Source: J054 sp965223095
GTDB lineage: Bacteria; Pseudomonadota; Gammaproteobacteria; Steroidobacterales; GCA-2729495
Assembly (NCBI GenBank): GCA_965223095.1
Contig: OZ244979.1
Location: forward strand, 3,410,001 to 3,474,000
Reading direction: 5' to 3'
DNA: 64,000 bases
Positions 55,168-61,563 of the stretch are shown in pieces (positions within the stretch are counted from its first letter, which is position 1; each line of letters opens with the position of its first letter). The translations under genes and the position numbers were made by a program. The notes below the pieces were generated by a model that saw only the letters and a program-made list of their open reading frames with translations, ran no database searches and was not told the DNA's origin.

Positions 55168-55813
55168 GTAAATTGCACGATAACAATGATCCTACTTTGG
55201 TAGCAATCGCTTGGCCTAATACGAGATGCTGATCTTCATCCAAGTGAACGCCGTCAACTTTACTGGTACTTGTTACCGATCCTGCGTCGAAAAAATGGCA
55301 ACCTTGCTCTTCCACCATAGTCTCAATGGCTGCGCATAGGCCAACCGCTTTCTTCTCGGCCCCTGCAAATTTAGGTGCAATACTGCCTTTGGCTTTTTGT
55401 ATCGGGGGCGGAGCAATAACCAGTATTTGTGGGATCGCCATGCCCGGTTCAAGGGGGGTTTGACGAATCGCAGCAACGATGGCACGCAAACCTTCAGCAG
55501 ATCGCCTCGCATCGTTCTGATGCATCGATTGAAAATCATTGGTACCAAGAAATAGCACGACTAGCGATAGCGGTGAGTTAACCTCAATGCGCTGTTCAAC
55601 GCCAAGCAGGCCATTGCGTCCAGGTTTAATTGGGTCTTCCCAGGCCGTGCGTCGCCCATTCAAACAATCTTCGATCACACGGACAGAATGCCCAGCTTTG
55701 CGCAATTCAAGCTCCATGATGCCCGGCCACCGCTGATCAAAGCGGAACCTTGTGCGGGTATTGGGGACAATGCCCCAGCTGAGCGAGTCGGCGTATACGA
55801 GAACTTGATGCAC
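55154..55813 (-). CDS. SGNH/GDSL-type hydrolase (cassette gene)
   Basis: The 219-aa product carries the SGNH blocks in order: block I YADSLSWGIVP with the nucleophilic serine at residue ~9, block III LFLGTNDFQSMH and block V DGVHLDEDQH with the Asp-His pair. It is therefore a probable esterase or lipase with arylesterase-like layout. There is no signal peptide. The stop lies within attC 3, as usual for cassette genes. The upstream attC (site 4) is weak. Confidence 0.87.
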   Translation of the reverse strand: MHQVLVYADSLSWGIVPNTRTRFRFDQRWPGIMELELRKAGHSVRVIEDCLNGRRTAWEDPIKPGRNGLLGVEQRIEVNSPLSLVVLFLGTNDFQSMHQNDARRSAEGLRAIVAAIRQTPLEPGMAIPQILVIAPPPIQKAKGSIAPKFAGAEKKAVGLCAAIETMVEEQGCHFFDAGSVTSTSKVDGVHLDEDQHLVLGQAIATKVGSLLSCNLHITS

Positions 55814-55845
55814 GCAAGATGTGTCCTTGACACCTTATATCTTCA

Positions 55846-55941
55846 ATTTAACCGTCGAGTGCTTAGCATAGCTGAGTTACCTTAAGTCGGTTACTGGGGC
55901 ATGCCGCTGACACCTAAAGGCTTGGACCTTGTGCGTTAGAA
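55846..55941 (-). repeat. Weak attC-like segment (site 4)
   Basis: ATTTAAC and GTTAGAA cores are 96 bases apart, the right spacing, but the inner arms pair poorly. It is probably a decayed attC between the SGNH and SIMPL cassettes. Confidence 0.4.
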
Positions 55942-56013
55942 AGGCACCCCGCCTTAATGACAAAATCCCTGGAGCATCCTGAGTCGTTGAACTCGCATCA
56001 CAAGGTCTGATTG

Positions 56014-56394
56014 TCATAGCGCAAGGTCGGGGTACCCAGTAGCAATCTGAGTTTTCTTTGAATCAATATATTCGCCATTGGGTCCATACTGCTCAATCTT
56101 CTCGACATTAAGTCCGGGGGAGGTGATTTTCTCTTCGTCTATCCCAAGGGCTACCAATTCCTCGACAGATTTGGATGCGGTTGAATCGACCATTTGCTTC
56201 ATAGCAACGATGTCACCAGTGCCAACGCTCCAAACTGAATACCGGATTCGAATGATGTCGGGCACTGCCTCAATGCTTGCCGATCCTTCGACCGCGATTA
56301 TTCGGGGTTCCGCTTGGGCGGAGAACGCAAGGACGGCCAATAGAACAAATATCACCTGCTTCACGATTTTCTCCACACGATTGTAGATGCTCAT
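56014..56394 (-). CDS. Truncated SIMPL-domain (DUF541) protein, exported (cassette gene)
   Basis: The 126-aa product has a signal peptide (VIFVLLAVLAFSAQA) and the start of a SIMPL domain: RIIAVEGSASIEAVPDIIRI, then KSVEELVALGIDEEKITSPG. SIMPL proteins are normally 220-250 aa, so about half is missing; the frame ends shortly after KKTQIATGY, where the family would continue. The attC that should follow (site 4) is also weak, suggesting a deletion that removed the gene end and damaged the attC. Function after truncation is doubtful. Confidence 0.72.
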   Translation of the reverse strand: MSIYNRVEKIVKQVIFVLLAVLAFSAQAEPRIIAVEGSASIEAVPDIIRIRYSVWSVGTGDIVAMKQMVDSTASKSVEELVALGIDEEKITSPGLNVEKIEQYGPNGEYIDSKKTQIATGYPDLAL

Positions 56395-56398
56395 AGCC

Positions 56399-56482
56399 TC
56401 TTAACGCCCGCAACAACTGCCGCACGACGAGTATAAAGAAAAGCGCCCGGGTTTCACGGTCAGTTGCTTGCGATGGTTAGCA
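56399..56482 (-). repeat. attC site 5
   Basis: It opens with TCTTAAC and closes with GTTAGCA. Arms GCAACAACTG and CAGTTGCTTGC are complementary apart from one bulged base. It belongs to the DUF6632-like cassette. Confidence 0.82.
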
Positions 56483-56489
56483 GGCGTTA

Positions 56490-56873
56490 TCACGTAGTTT
56501 CTGCTGTTTTTGGGACGAGCCACCAAAGGACGGCAGCCACGACAAGTAAGGCCGGGACATCACCAATTAAATTAGCGCGCTCCGATTCGTCGACGATGCC
56601 TTGGATCAGCATGATGACGGCGTGGATAAGACTCGACCAAATCGTGAACCAAATGAGACTAAGATTGGCGAGCGGATCTTTCGCGGCTCTAATAAGGAAT
56701 ATGCCCAAGGTAGCGTACACGCCCATTATCATTTGCTCGTATTCGTGCTGACGCGGCGTCCAGCTCCAACCGTCTGGCCAAATTTGCATCATCGCGAAAA
56801 TACCGACAATGAAGATTACGCCGACAACGTTTAGGGCGACCCGCAGATATCGAAGTCTTTCGTCTATGTTCAT
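56490..56873 (-). CDS. DUF6632-like four-helix membrane protein (cassette gene)
   Basis: From the ATG giving MNIDERLRYLRVALN the product is 127 aa with four membrane helices. The block MGVYATLGIFLIRAAKDPLA and LIWFTIWSSLIHAVIM matches a small membrane family I know as DUF6632, of unknown function. The stop lies 8 bases beyond attC 5. Its 5' end is 80 bases from the attC half that holds the IS insertion. Confidence 0.75.
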   Translation of the reverse strand: MNIDERLRYLRVALNVVGVIFIVGIFAMMQIWPDGWSWTPRQHEYEQMIMGVYATLGIFLIRAAKDPLANLSLIWFTIWSSLIHAVIMLIQGIVDESERANLIGDVPALLVVAAVLWWLVPKTAETT

Positions 56874-57019
56874 GGGACTCTCCAAGCTCAGCGCCTGCTA
56901 ACCGCCTGCAACAGCGGCATTTGACTCGGATGCGAGCTTGGCGTTCAGCCAAGGGAGCGGCCGGGTCAAATGTCCGTTGCTTGCGCTTGTATGTTTGAAT
57001 TCTTACGTGGACGGGTAAA

Positions 57020-57185
57020 GTGAGGCCCACCTTCGGTAACGGCCGAAGGCTCAGGTGCAGTCGCTCGATGCTTTGATGGCTCCTCATTACTGAGAGACCG
57101 ATAACCAGTGTGAGCACTGCATTTGCTCCTAAGTAGTCACTCGAACAGTCACTCGGGCCTCGAGCCCGTATTGCAAGGCTTCAGT
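57020..57185 (+). ncRNA. Candidate bridge (seeker) RNA of the IS110-family element
   Basis: Three hairpin units follow in order. A 5' hairpin is CCTTCGG/CCGAAGG (57030-57049). A target loop is closed by TGCAGT/ACTGCA (57056-57121) with inner stem CTCA/TGAG: its right strand has ATAACCAG (57101-57108), fully complementary to the inserted attC core CTGGTTAT (58166-58173), and its left strand has CGATGCTT (57066-57073), 7/8 identical to the attC left flank CGTTGCTT (56975-56982). A donor loop has ACAGTCACT (57145-57153), identical to the IS right end (58159-58167), inner stem CGGGC/GCCCG, then ATTGCAAG, partly complementary to the left end CTTGTATG. This matches the known bridge RNA plan. Ends are estimates. 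Confidence 0.7.
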
Positions 57186-57194
57186 TAGCTTATC

Positions 57195-58139
57195 ATGAAC
57201 ACTATCAGTGAAATTAACGTCGGTATCGATACCAGTAAACAACAACTGGATATTTACATTCACCCACTCGATGAAGTCTTTAGCGTAGCGAACACGCCCG
57301 CGGGAATTGGTCAGGCGATTAAACGCTTAAGCAAAATAGAACCCACACGGATCGTCATCGAAGCCACCGGGCGATTGGAGTTGGGCTTCGTGATTGCAGC
57401 GCACCAAGCCGGCTTGCCGGTCACCGTGGCCAATCCGTTGCGGATTCATAAGTTTGCCGCCGCCTCTGGCCAGCTGGCCAAAAGCGATCAATTAGACGCC
57501 CAAATGATCGCTGAGTTTGGTGCGGCCATGAAACCTAGGCCCACCGAGCTTAAGCCCGAAAAGGTTCGCCAGTTCAGTGACTTCCTTGTCCGGCGGACTC
57601 AGTTGTTGGAGATGCGGACGCAGGAAAAGAATCGCTTATCAATCCTGCCCAAAAGCCTACAGGGCAGTCTGAACCGGCACATCAAGCAACTCAATACAGA
57701 GCTTGAGAAGATCGAAAGGCAACTCGACAAGTTGCTGGCGCAACTGCCCCAGTGGCAAGACAAGTTCGAGCAGCTCACCAGCTTTACAGGCGTGGGCAAA
57801 GTTTTCGCTTACACCGTGCTCAGCGACCTACCTGAATTGGGCGCGTTGAATCGACAACAGATTGCTGCCTTGGTCGGTGTGGCGCCGATGAATAAAGACA
57901 GTGGCAACTATCCCGGAAAGCGACACATTCGCGGTGGTCGGCATCGGGTGCGCACGGTGTTGTATATGGCAACGCTGTCCGCAATACGCTCAAACCCGAA
58001 GCTACGCGATCATTATCAGAAGCTAAAGGCGGCGGGTAAACCTGCCAAGGTCGCCTTGGTCGCTTGCATGCGCAAGATGCTCGTCATCTTGAATACGATG
58101 ATCAAAAACGGCGAGTGTTGGGAGGCTAAATTGGCCTGA
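57195..58139 (+). CDS. IS110-family transposase (DEDD recombinase)
   Basis: The 314-aa product has the N-terminal RuvC-like DEDD domain: NVGIDTSKQQLDIYI, RIVIEATGRLELG and KSDQLDAQMIAEFG carry the acidic residues. A coiled-coil linker follows (LNTELEKIERQLDKLLAQL), then the Transposase_20 domain, GVAPMNKDSGNYPGKRHI, with the catalytic serine. The protein is guided by a bridge RNA to its target. Length and motifs are complete, so the element may be active. Confidence 0.95.
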   Translation: MNTISEINVGIDTSKQQLDIYIHPLDEVFSVANTPAGIGQAIKRLSKIEPTRIVIEATGRLELGFVIAAHQAGLPVTVANPLRIHKFAAASGQLAKSDQLDAQMIAEFGAAMKPRPTELKPEKVRQFSDFLVRRTQLLEMRTQEKNRLSILPKSLQGSLNRHIKQLNTELEKIERQLDKLLAQLPQWQDKFEQLTSFTGVGKVFAYTVLSDLPELGALNRQQIAALVGVAPMNKDSGNYPGKRHIRGGRHRVRTVLYMATLSAIRSNPKLRDHYQKLKAAGKPAKVALVACMRKMLVILNTMIKNGECWEAKLA

Positions 58140-58169
58140 TTAAGAACAGTTTGACAACACAGTCACTGG

Positions 58170-58385
58170 TTATGCGGCGTGAATGTCAATAAGCTCGCTT
58201 TGCGAACTCGGAGGCGGAATTTGTTCACCGGAGTCTTTAAGACCCTCAATGTGCAACTCGACGGCTTCCTGGATAAGCGTCAAAACTTCTGAACGGGTTT
58301 CACCAACCGCCACGCAACCGGGCAGGTCGGGGACGTAGGCCCCAAAACCTGTTTTGCTTTCTTCAACTACGACCAAGTATTGCAT
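58170..58385 (-). CDS. hicB: HicB-type antitoxin (cassette gene)
   Basis: The 71-aa product has the compact HicB fold: MQYLVVVEESKTGFGAYV, then PDLPGCVAVGETRSEVLTL and helix IQEAVELHIEGL. It lacks a C-terminal DNA-binding domain, as do many short HicB proteins. It lies four bases after hicA, in the common toxin-first order. The stop codon is part of the attC right core (GCATAAC) that the IS has separated from its palindrome. Confidence 0.93.
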   Translation of the reverse strand: MQYLVVVEESKTGFGAYVPDLPGCVAVGETRSEVLTLIQEAVELHIEGLKDSGEQIPPPSSQSELIDIHAA

Positions 58386-58389
58386 GGCT

Positions 58390-58575
58390 CTATTTTAACC
58401 CAGCTCGCTTGTAGATACTGTTAAGTGTGCCCGGCGGTATGTCTAAGCTAGGCTTGCCAGCAACTGTGACAACCCCAGGTTTTTCCGGATGCTTGAATTG
58501 TCTATGGCTACCACGCGTCCGCTTCAACTCCCAACCATCGCCTTCCAGCTGTTTAATTACGTCACGAACTTTCAT
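58390..58575 (-). CDS. hicA: HicA-type mRNA interferase toxin (cassette gene)
   Basis: The 61-aa product has the dsRBD-like HicA fold and its catalytic histidine in RTRGSHRQFKHPEKPGV; MKVRDVIKQLEGDGWEL is the typical N-terminus. It cleaves mRNA and is neutralised by HicB encoded next to it. Toxin-antitoxin pairs are frequent in chromosomal integrons and are thought to prevent loss of arrays. The attC behind it is intact on the upstream side (site 7). Confidence 0.93.
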   Translation of the reverse strand: MKVRDVIKQLEGDGWELKRTRGSHRQFKHPEKPGVVTVAGKPSLDIPPGTLNSIYKRAGLK

Positions 58576-58600
58576 GGCACGATTAAGTTAAACGAACGCC

Positions 58601-58696
58601 GCATAACGCCCGTAACAGGCGCGTTTGAGGACGCGCGACCGGAGCGGTAGCGGAGGAAGCACGTGGTCAAACGTCGCTTGCTTACGCTGGTTAGGC
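58601..58696 (-). repeat. attC site 7
   Basis: It opens with GCATAAC and closes with GTTAGGC; arms GTTTGA/TCAAAC and CGTAAC/GCTTAC fold. The segment CTTACGCTGGTTAGGC is the closest intact relative of the attC 6 sequence reconstructed across the IS. Confidence 0.88.
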
Positions 58697-58748
58697 GGAT
58701 ACGCACCCCAAGAATAGATAAATACCAACATATAGACCAAACAACTGT

Positions 58749-58780
58749 TTGATATATAAGGCTAAAATAATAAATAAGCT
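58749..58780 (+). promoter_or_regulatory. Candidate promoter of the plus-strand cassette gene
   Basis: TTGATA (58749) is followed after 16 bases by TAAATA (58771) in an AT-rich tract of about 120 bases between attC 7 and the gene at 58859. It gives the antisense cassette its own promoter, independent of the integron promoter. Confidence 0.4.
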
Positions 58781-58858
58781 ATAAATACTAAAAAAGGTTA
58801 CTGAATTAAGCTTTCTATGCTACTATTTGGGGCACTAATCGAGCGATGAGCCACAATT

Positions 58859-59590
58859 ATGCCCAAACAAATAGATTACCCGCGCGCGACGCTAAAGAAC
58901 AGCCTTCAGCTTGCCAAGGCAGTAGATGACCTCGGCGGTGAATGCTCAGTTGAGTTAGCCGCAGACAAATTGAATAAAAAGGTGAGCGGCGCTTTTCATG
59001 CGCTTATGGGCGCAACTTCAAAATATGGACTGATCCATTCGAAGGGTGGCCGATTGACCGTTACGCAATTGTATAGAGATTACAAACTTGCTTACTCCAA
59101 CGAAGAGGCAAATCGGCATTTAACAAGAGCTTTCCTGTCTCCAGCGCTTTTCGCCGGCATTGAGTCCAAATTCTCAGGGAAGAAGCTCCCAGTAAGCATT
59201 TTTGAAAAGATGCTCATAAAAGAATTTGCTGTCCCTGAAAACGTTGCTTCACGTGTATCCAAATATTTTCTCGAAGGGGCTAAACAGTGCGGCATTCTTG
59301 GCACAGACAATTTGCTGAAGCTGACTGATAAGGATGATTCGGGTGACGCTGAGGATACGACTGACGAGGAGCAGAATTCTCCCGATGCCGACACGAACGT
59401 AGAAGACAGTCAAAAGAATCTGCCTCATTCAGAACGCACGTCTGAAGATGGCTACTACTCAGTACGTGTTACAGGACCAGATTTGGATTCTGTTGTTGTC
59501 GTAAAGAACAAATCTCACTTGCTAATTGTTAATGCAATGCTAGAGACAGTTAAAGAATCGATGGAGGAAACTGCTAAGAGCGAGGAATAA
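58859..59590 (+). CDS. Hypothetical protein, plus-strand cassette gene with its own promoter
   Basis: The 243-aa product is not firmly recognised. Residues 10-150 are compatible with winged-helix folds (LKNSLQLAKAVDDLGGECS; AFHALMGATSKYGLIHSKGG; FLEGAKQCGILG), vaguely like DUF5343. A long acidic linker follows (DDSGDAEDTTDEEQNSPDAD), then a C-terminal part with SVRVTGPDLDSVVVVKNKSH. It is on the strand opposite to almost all cassette genes, is markedly AT-rich, and has an AT-rich leader. A regulatory or defence role is possible but not shown. Confidence 0.7.
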   Translation: MPKQIDYPRATLKNSLQLAKAVDDLGGECSVELAADKLNKKVSGAFHALMGATSKYGLIHSKGGRLTVTQLYRDYKLAYSNEEANRHLTRAFLSPALFAGIESKFSGKKLPVSIFEKMLIKEFAVPENVASRVSKYFLEGAKQCGILGTDNLLKLTDKDDSGDAEDTTDEEQNSPDADTNVEDSQKNLPHSERTSEDGYYSVRVTGPDLDSVVVVKNKSHLLIVNAMLETVKESMEETAKSEE

Positions 59591-59623
59591 AAAACCCAGG
59601 AAGTGCTGTAACACAACCTGGGC
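59590..59623 (-). terminator. Rho-independent terminator on the minus strand
   Basis: The minus strand reads CCCAGG, a 16-base loop, CCTGGG and then TTTTTT. It would stop minus-strand transcripts entering from the right, protecting the antisense gene at 58859 from read-through. Confidence 0.65.
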
Positions 59624-59750
59624 GTCTGGCCTGGCGATGGGGGCGAAGCCCAGCCACCTGCATAGGCTAGTCACCCGCAAGATTATCATATCCGCGGGCT
59701 CTATGTGGGACTACTTACGCGCCCCCTCCACCTGAATTGGAGGATTACAA

Positions 59751-59864
59751 ATGTCTTTGATTTGTGCGTATCCCAAATCAGTGCACGTTTCCCGCTATCG
59801 GCGCTACCGTTTAGGCCGTTGGGAATGGGTATGCGAGCACTGTCGGAGCCCACGCCGGAATTAG
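59751..59864 (+). CDS. 37-residue basic Cys-containing protein, short gene
   Basis: The frame has 37 codons and is preceded by a strong GGAGG site 7 bases before the ATG. The product is basic and aromatic: MSLICAYPKSVHVSRYRRYR then WEWVCEHCRS, with C-x2-C near the end. I have seen small proteins with similar KSVHVSRYRR/W-E..HCRS wording in bacterial mobile DNA but cannot name a family. It lies downstream of the plus-strand gene at 58859 in the same cassette and before a plus-strand terminator. The strong ribosome-binding site is the main support. Confidence 0.55.
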   Translation: MSLICAYPKSVHVSRYRRYRLGRWEWVCEHCRSPRRN

Positions 59865-59927
59865 TGGGGTAAGTTGGCAAACTAATTGCTAACAATCGGT
59901 GGCCGCATCACACGGTGCGGCTACAGG

Positions 59928-59963
59928 GCGGCGCGCTCAGTTTAGATTGTGCGCGCCGCTTTT
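59928..59963 (+). terminator. Rho-independent terminator on the plus strand
   Basis: A GCGGCGCGC/GCGCGCCGC stem with a 14-base loop is followed by TTTT. It closes the plus-strand cassette just before attC 8. A second hairpin, GCCGCA/TGCGGC, lies at 59902-59921. Confidence 0.7.
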
Positions 59964-59965
59964 CC

Positions 59966-60043
59966 GCCTAACGCCTTGGGCTGCGGCGCGGCTTTAGTCG
60001 CGTCCGGCGAATGCAGTGAGCGGATAGACCCAACTGGTTAGGT
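59966..60043 (-). repeat. attC site 8
   Basis: It opens with GCCTAAC and closes with GTTAGGT; TTGGG/CCCAA arms pair. It is the attC of the DUF454 cassette. Confidence 0.88.
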
Positions 60044-60050
60044 GCGGGCC

Positions 60051-60455
60051 TCAATCGTCTATGGTTTCGCAACAACATTCCTGAGTATCCACTTTGATGC
60101 TCCACAGCAGCAGAAGCAAGGCTGTTCCAATGCACGCCAACATTATCTGAAGCCCAGGCCTTTGGCCTAGAATATAAATCGAAGCGGAGAAGGTAATTGA
60201 AACAATGAGAAATGCTCTGCGCTTGTCCTGACGCGACATAGTTTTTGTGTCTTCCCACCGTTTTAGGCTCGAGCCGAACCAAGGGTTATTGAGCAGCATC
60301 TGGTGGAATCGCTCTGAACTTTTCGAGAAGAGCGCCAGCGCGATAATTAATAAAGGTGTGCCAGGAATGATTGGTACTACTAGCCCGAACACGCCTACGA
60401 CCACAAGAACCCAGCCAATAGAAATTAAAATGACGTTCTTGAGCCGCTTCTTCAT
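60051..60455 (-). CDS. DUF454 (YbaN-like) membrane protein (cassette gene)
   Basis: The 134-aa product has the DUF454 signature: GVFGLVVPIIPGTPLLIIAL followed by FSKSSERFHQMLLNNPWFG and RWEDTKTMSRQDKRRA, then two more helices. The family is small inner-membrane proteins of unknown role. It ends in a cysteine-rich tail (CCCE). The stop lies 8 bases beyond attC 8. Confidence 0.88.
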   Translation of the reverse strand: MKKRLKNVILISIGWVLVVVGVFGLVVPIIPGTPLLIIALALFSKSSERFHQMLLNNPWFGSSLKRWEDTKTMSRQDKRRAFLIVSITFSASIYILGQRPGLQIMLACIGTALLLLLWSIKVDTQECCCETIDD

Positions 60456-60458
60456 AGC

Positions 60459-60555
60459 ACCTAACGCTTGAGTTCAGTGGCGTTTGAGGCGACGCGCGCT
60501 TTGCGGCAGCAAAGCGGGTGGCGGGTCAAACGTCCGCTGCAACGATTTGTTAGCT
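60459..60555 (-). repeat. attC site 9
   Basis: It opens with ACCTAAC and closes with GTTAGCT. The pair GTTTGAGG/GTCAAACG and the inner GCTTTGCGGCAGCAAAGC form a long stem. Confidence 0.92.
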
Positions 60556-60556
60556 T

Positions 60557-61096
60557 TCATTTCAGCCGGATTACTCCTACTTTCTCTCCATCATCTGTAT
60601 TGATCATTGTGGCGCCACATACCATTACGTTGGAAATTGGGAGCCACAAACTAGAAGTAATAGTGTCAATACTATCCACCTGCCAAACGGAGCCATCTTC
60701 CAAAATTACTATTTCACCGTCACCTGCGACGTTTTGAATCCAGTGACCATCTTCGCAGCCTGCAGATTGTTGGGCCGAAGGGGCGCTTAGCGAGTCGAGG
60801 CTTCCAAGATGCTCGGAGTTCCAAATCTTACATTCTTGGCCTTCGTCTGGAAGTAGTAATTTCGATCCGATTCCAAGGAACAGGCCAGGAGATGTAATCA
60901 GAGCGGTCTTACCTTCATATCTCCAAAGAGACAGGCAACCGATACCTTTTTCGATTGAGTACGCCTGCTCGTTATTCCTAACAACTATCGCAGTTTCATC
61001 GACCACCTTGAATATATAGACGACTTCAGCCGCTGCTAATGCAGAAGCGGGAACCAAAAAGGAGAGTGCAGAAATTAGTGAGCAAAAAAACTTCAT
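60557..61096 (-). CDS. Exported hypothetical protein (cassette gene)
   Basis: The 179-aa product has a signal peptide (FCSLISALSFLVPASALA) and then a beta-rich acidic domain with four cysteines (CLSLW, CKIW, CEDGHW, CGATM). It resembles no family known to me. The stop lies one base beyond attC 9 and the start is 16 bases from attC 10, so it fills its cassette completely, as typical. Confidence 0.68.
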   Translation of the reverse strand: MKFFCSLISALSFLVPASALAAAEVVYIFKVVDETAIVVRNNEQAYSIEKGIGCLSLWRYEGKTALITSPGLFLGIGSKLLLPDEGQECKIWNSEHLGSLDSLSAPSAQQSAGCEDGHWIQNVAGDGEIVILEDGSVWQVDSIDTITSSLWLPISNVMVCGATMINTDDGEKVGVIRLK

Positions 61097-61111
61097 GGCT
61101 CCTCCGATGAA

Positions 61112-61195
61112 AGCTAACGCCTTGGGCAGGCGCCGCTGTAGGCGGCGTAATAACAGCGACCGGGTTTCCCGGTCGCTTGACCCAACTGGTTATTT
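61112..61195 (-). repeat. attC site 10
   Basis: It opens with AGCTAAC and closes with GTTATTT; GCCTTGGG/CCCAACT arms and an inner CGACCGGG/CCCGGTCG stem are clear. It is the attC of gene-less cassette 1. Confidence 0.88.
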
Positions 61196-61449
61196 GCCGT
61201 GCCTAACATGAGTGGAAAACGACCTGCCTGCCTTGCGTAATAGCACTACGCTATCACAGCCAACACTAAGAGAACCACGCGTTTCTGGTGGCACCCAGCA
61301 GTGGGTTGAAGAACCGGGCTGACAGGGTTCAAAACCCCACAATGCTAGCCGGATAACCGGCGTATATTGCCGCGCCTTTTGTGTTGACGGCGACTTGGTT
61401 TAGATGAACTGATGCGCTGCTCAACGCAATTTGCTAAATACGTGACGGC
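61196..61449 (-). other. Gene-less cassette 1 (254 bp), homologous to gene-less cassette 2
   Basis: No frame of note exists; a plausible minus-strand start (ATGCCGTCACGTATT) meets a stop after five codons. The sequence aligns along its length with 62365-62615: both share CAAATTG after the start, CTAAAC, then CTATCAC, GAGAACC and GGAAAAC. It could be a decayed gene, a structural RNA, or a small peptide that survives only in the second copy. Confidence 0.6.
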
Positions 61450-61563
61450 ATATAACGCCTGTGGCAGCGGCGGTTGAGGCGGGGCGACCGGAGCGATAGC
61501 GAAGGGAGCACCGGGTCAACCGTCCGGCGACCAACGGGAGCGTACTGACCACACTGGTTATAA
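61450..61563 (-). repeat. attC site 11, near-identical to site 12
   Basis: It opens with ATATAAC and closes with GTTATAA (114 bases). The internal sequence differs from site 12 at only two positions. Stem GGTTGAGGC/GGTCAACC is evident. Confidence 0.92.

Larger units (their letters stand above)
56988..58167 (+). mobile_element. IS110-family insertion sequence inserted in an attC site (~1,180 bp)
   Basis: The boundaries follow from the interrupted attC: a CT dinucleotide is present at both junctions (56986-56987 and 58166-58167), like the CT core of IS621. There are no terminal inverted repeats and no longer target duplication, as normal for the family. About 205 non-coding bases precede the transposase and only ~28 follow it, the IS110-type layout (IS1111-type elements have the reverse). 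The element is antisense to the cassette genes. Confidence 0.82.
56896..58175 (-). repeat. attC site 6, split by the IS110-family element
   Basis: The left part (56896-56987) opens with GCTAACC and contains most of the palindrome. The missing right core, CTGGTTATGC, is found at 58166-58175 beyond the IS. Joined, they give a normal ~100-bp attC closely related to sites 7 and 15. It belongs to the hicAB cassette, whose hicB stop codon lies in the detached core. Confidence 0.88.

Noticed and set aside
56988..58167. Assignment of the IS to the IS1111 subgroup
   Set aside because: IS1111-type elements carry the long non-coding region downstream of the transposase and have subterminal inverted repeats; here it is upstream and no clear repeats are seen, so IS110-type is preferred.
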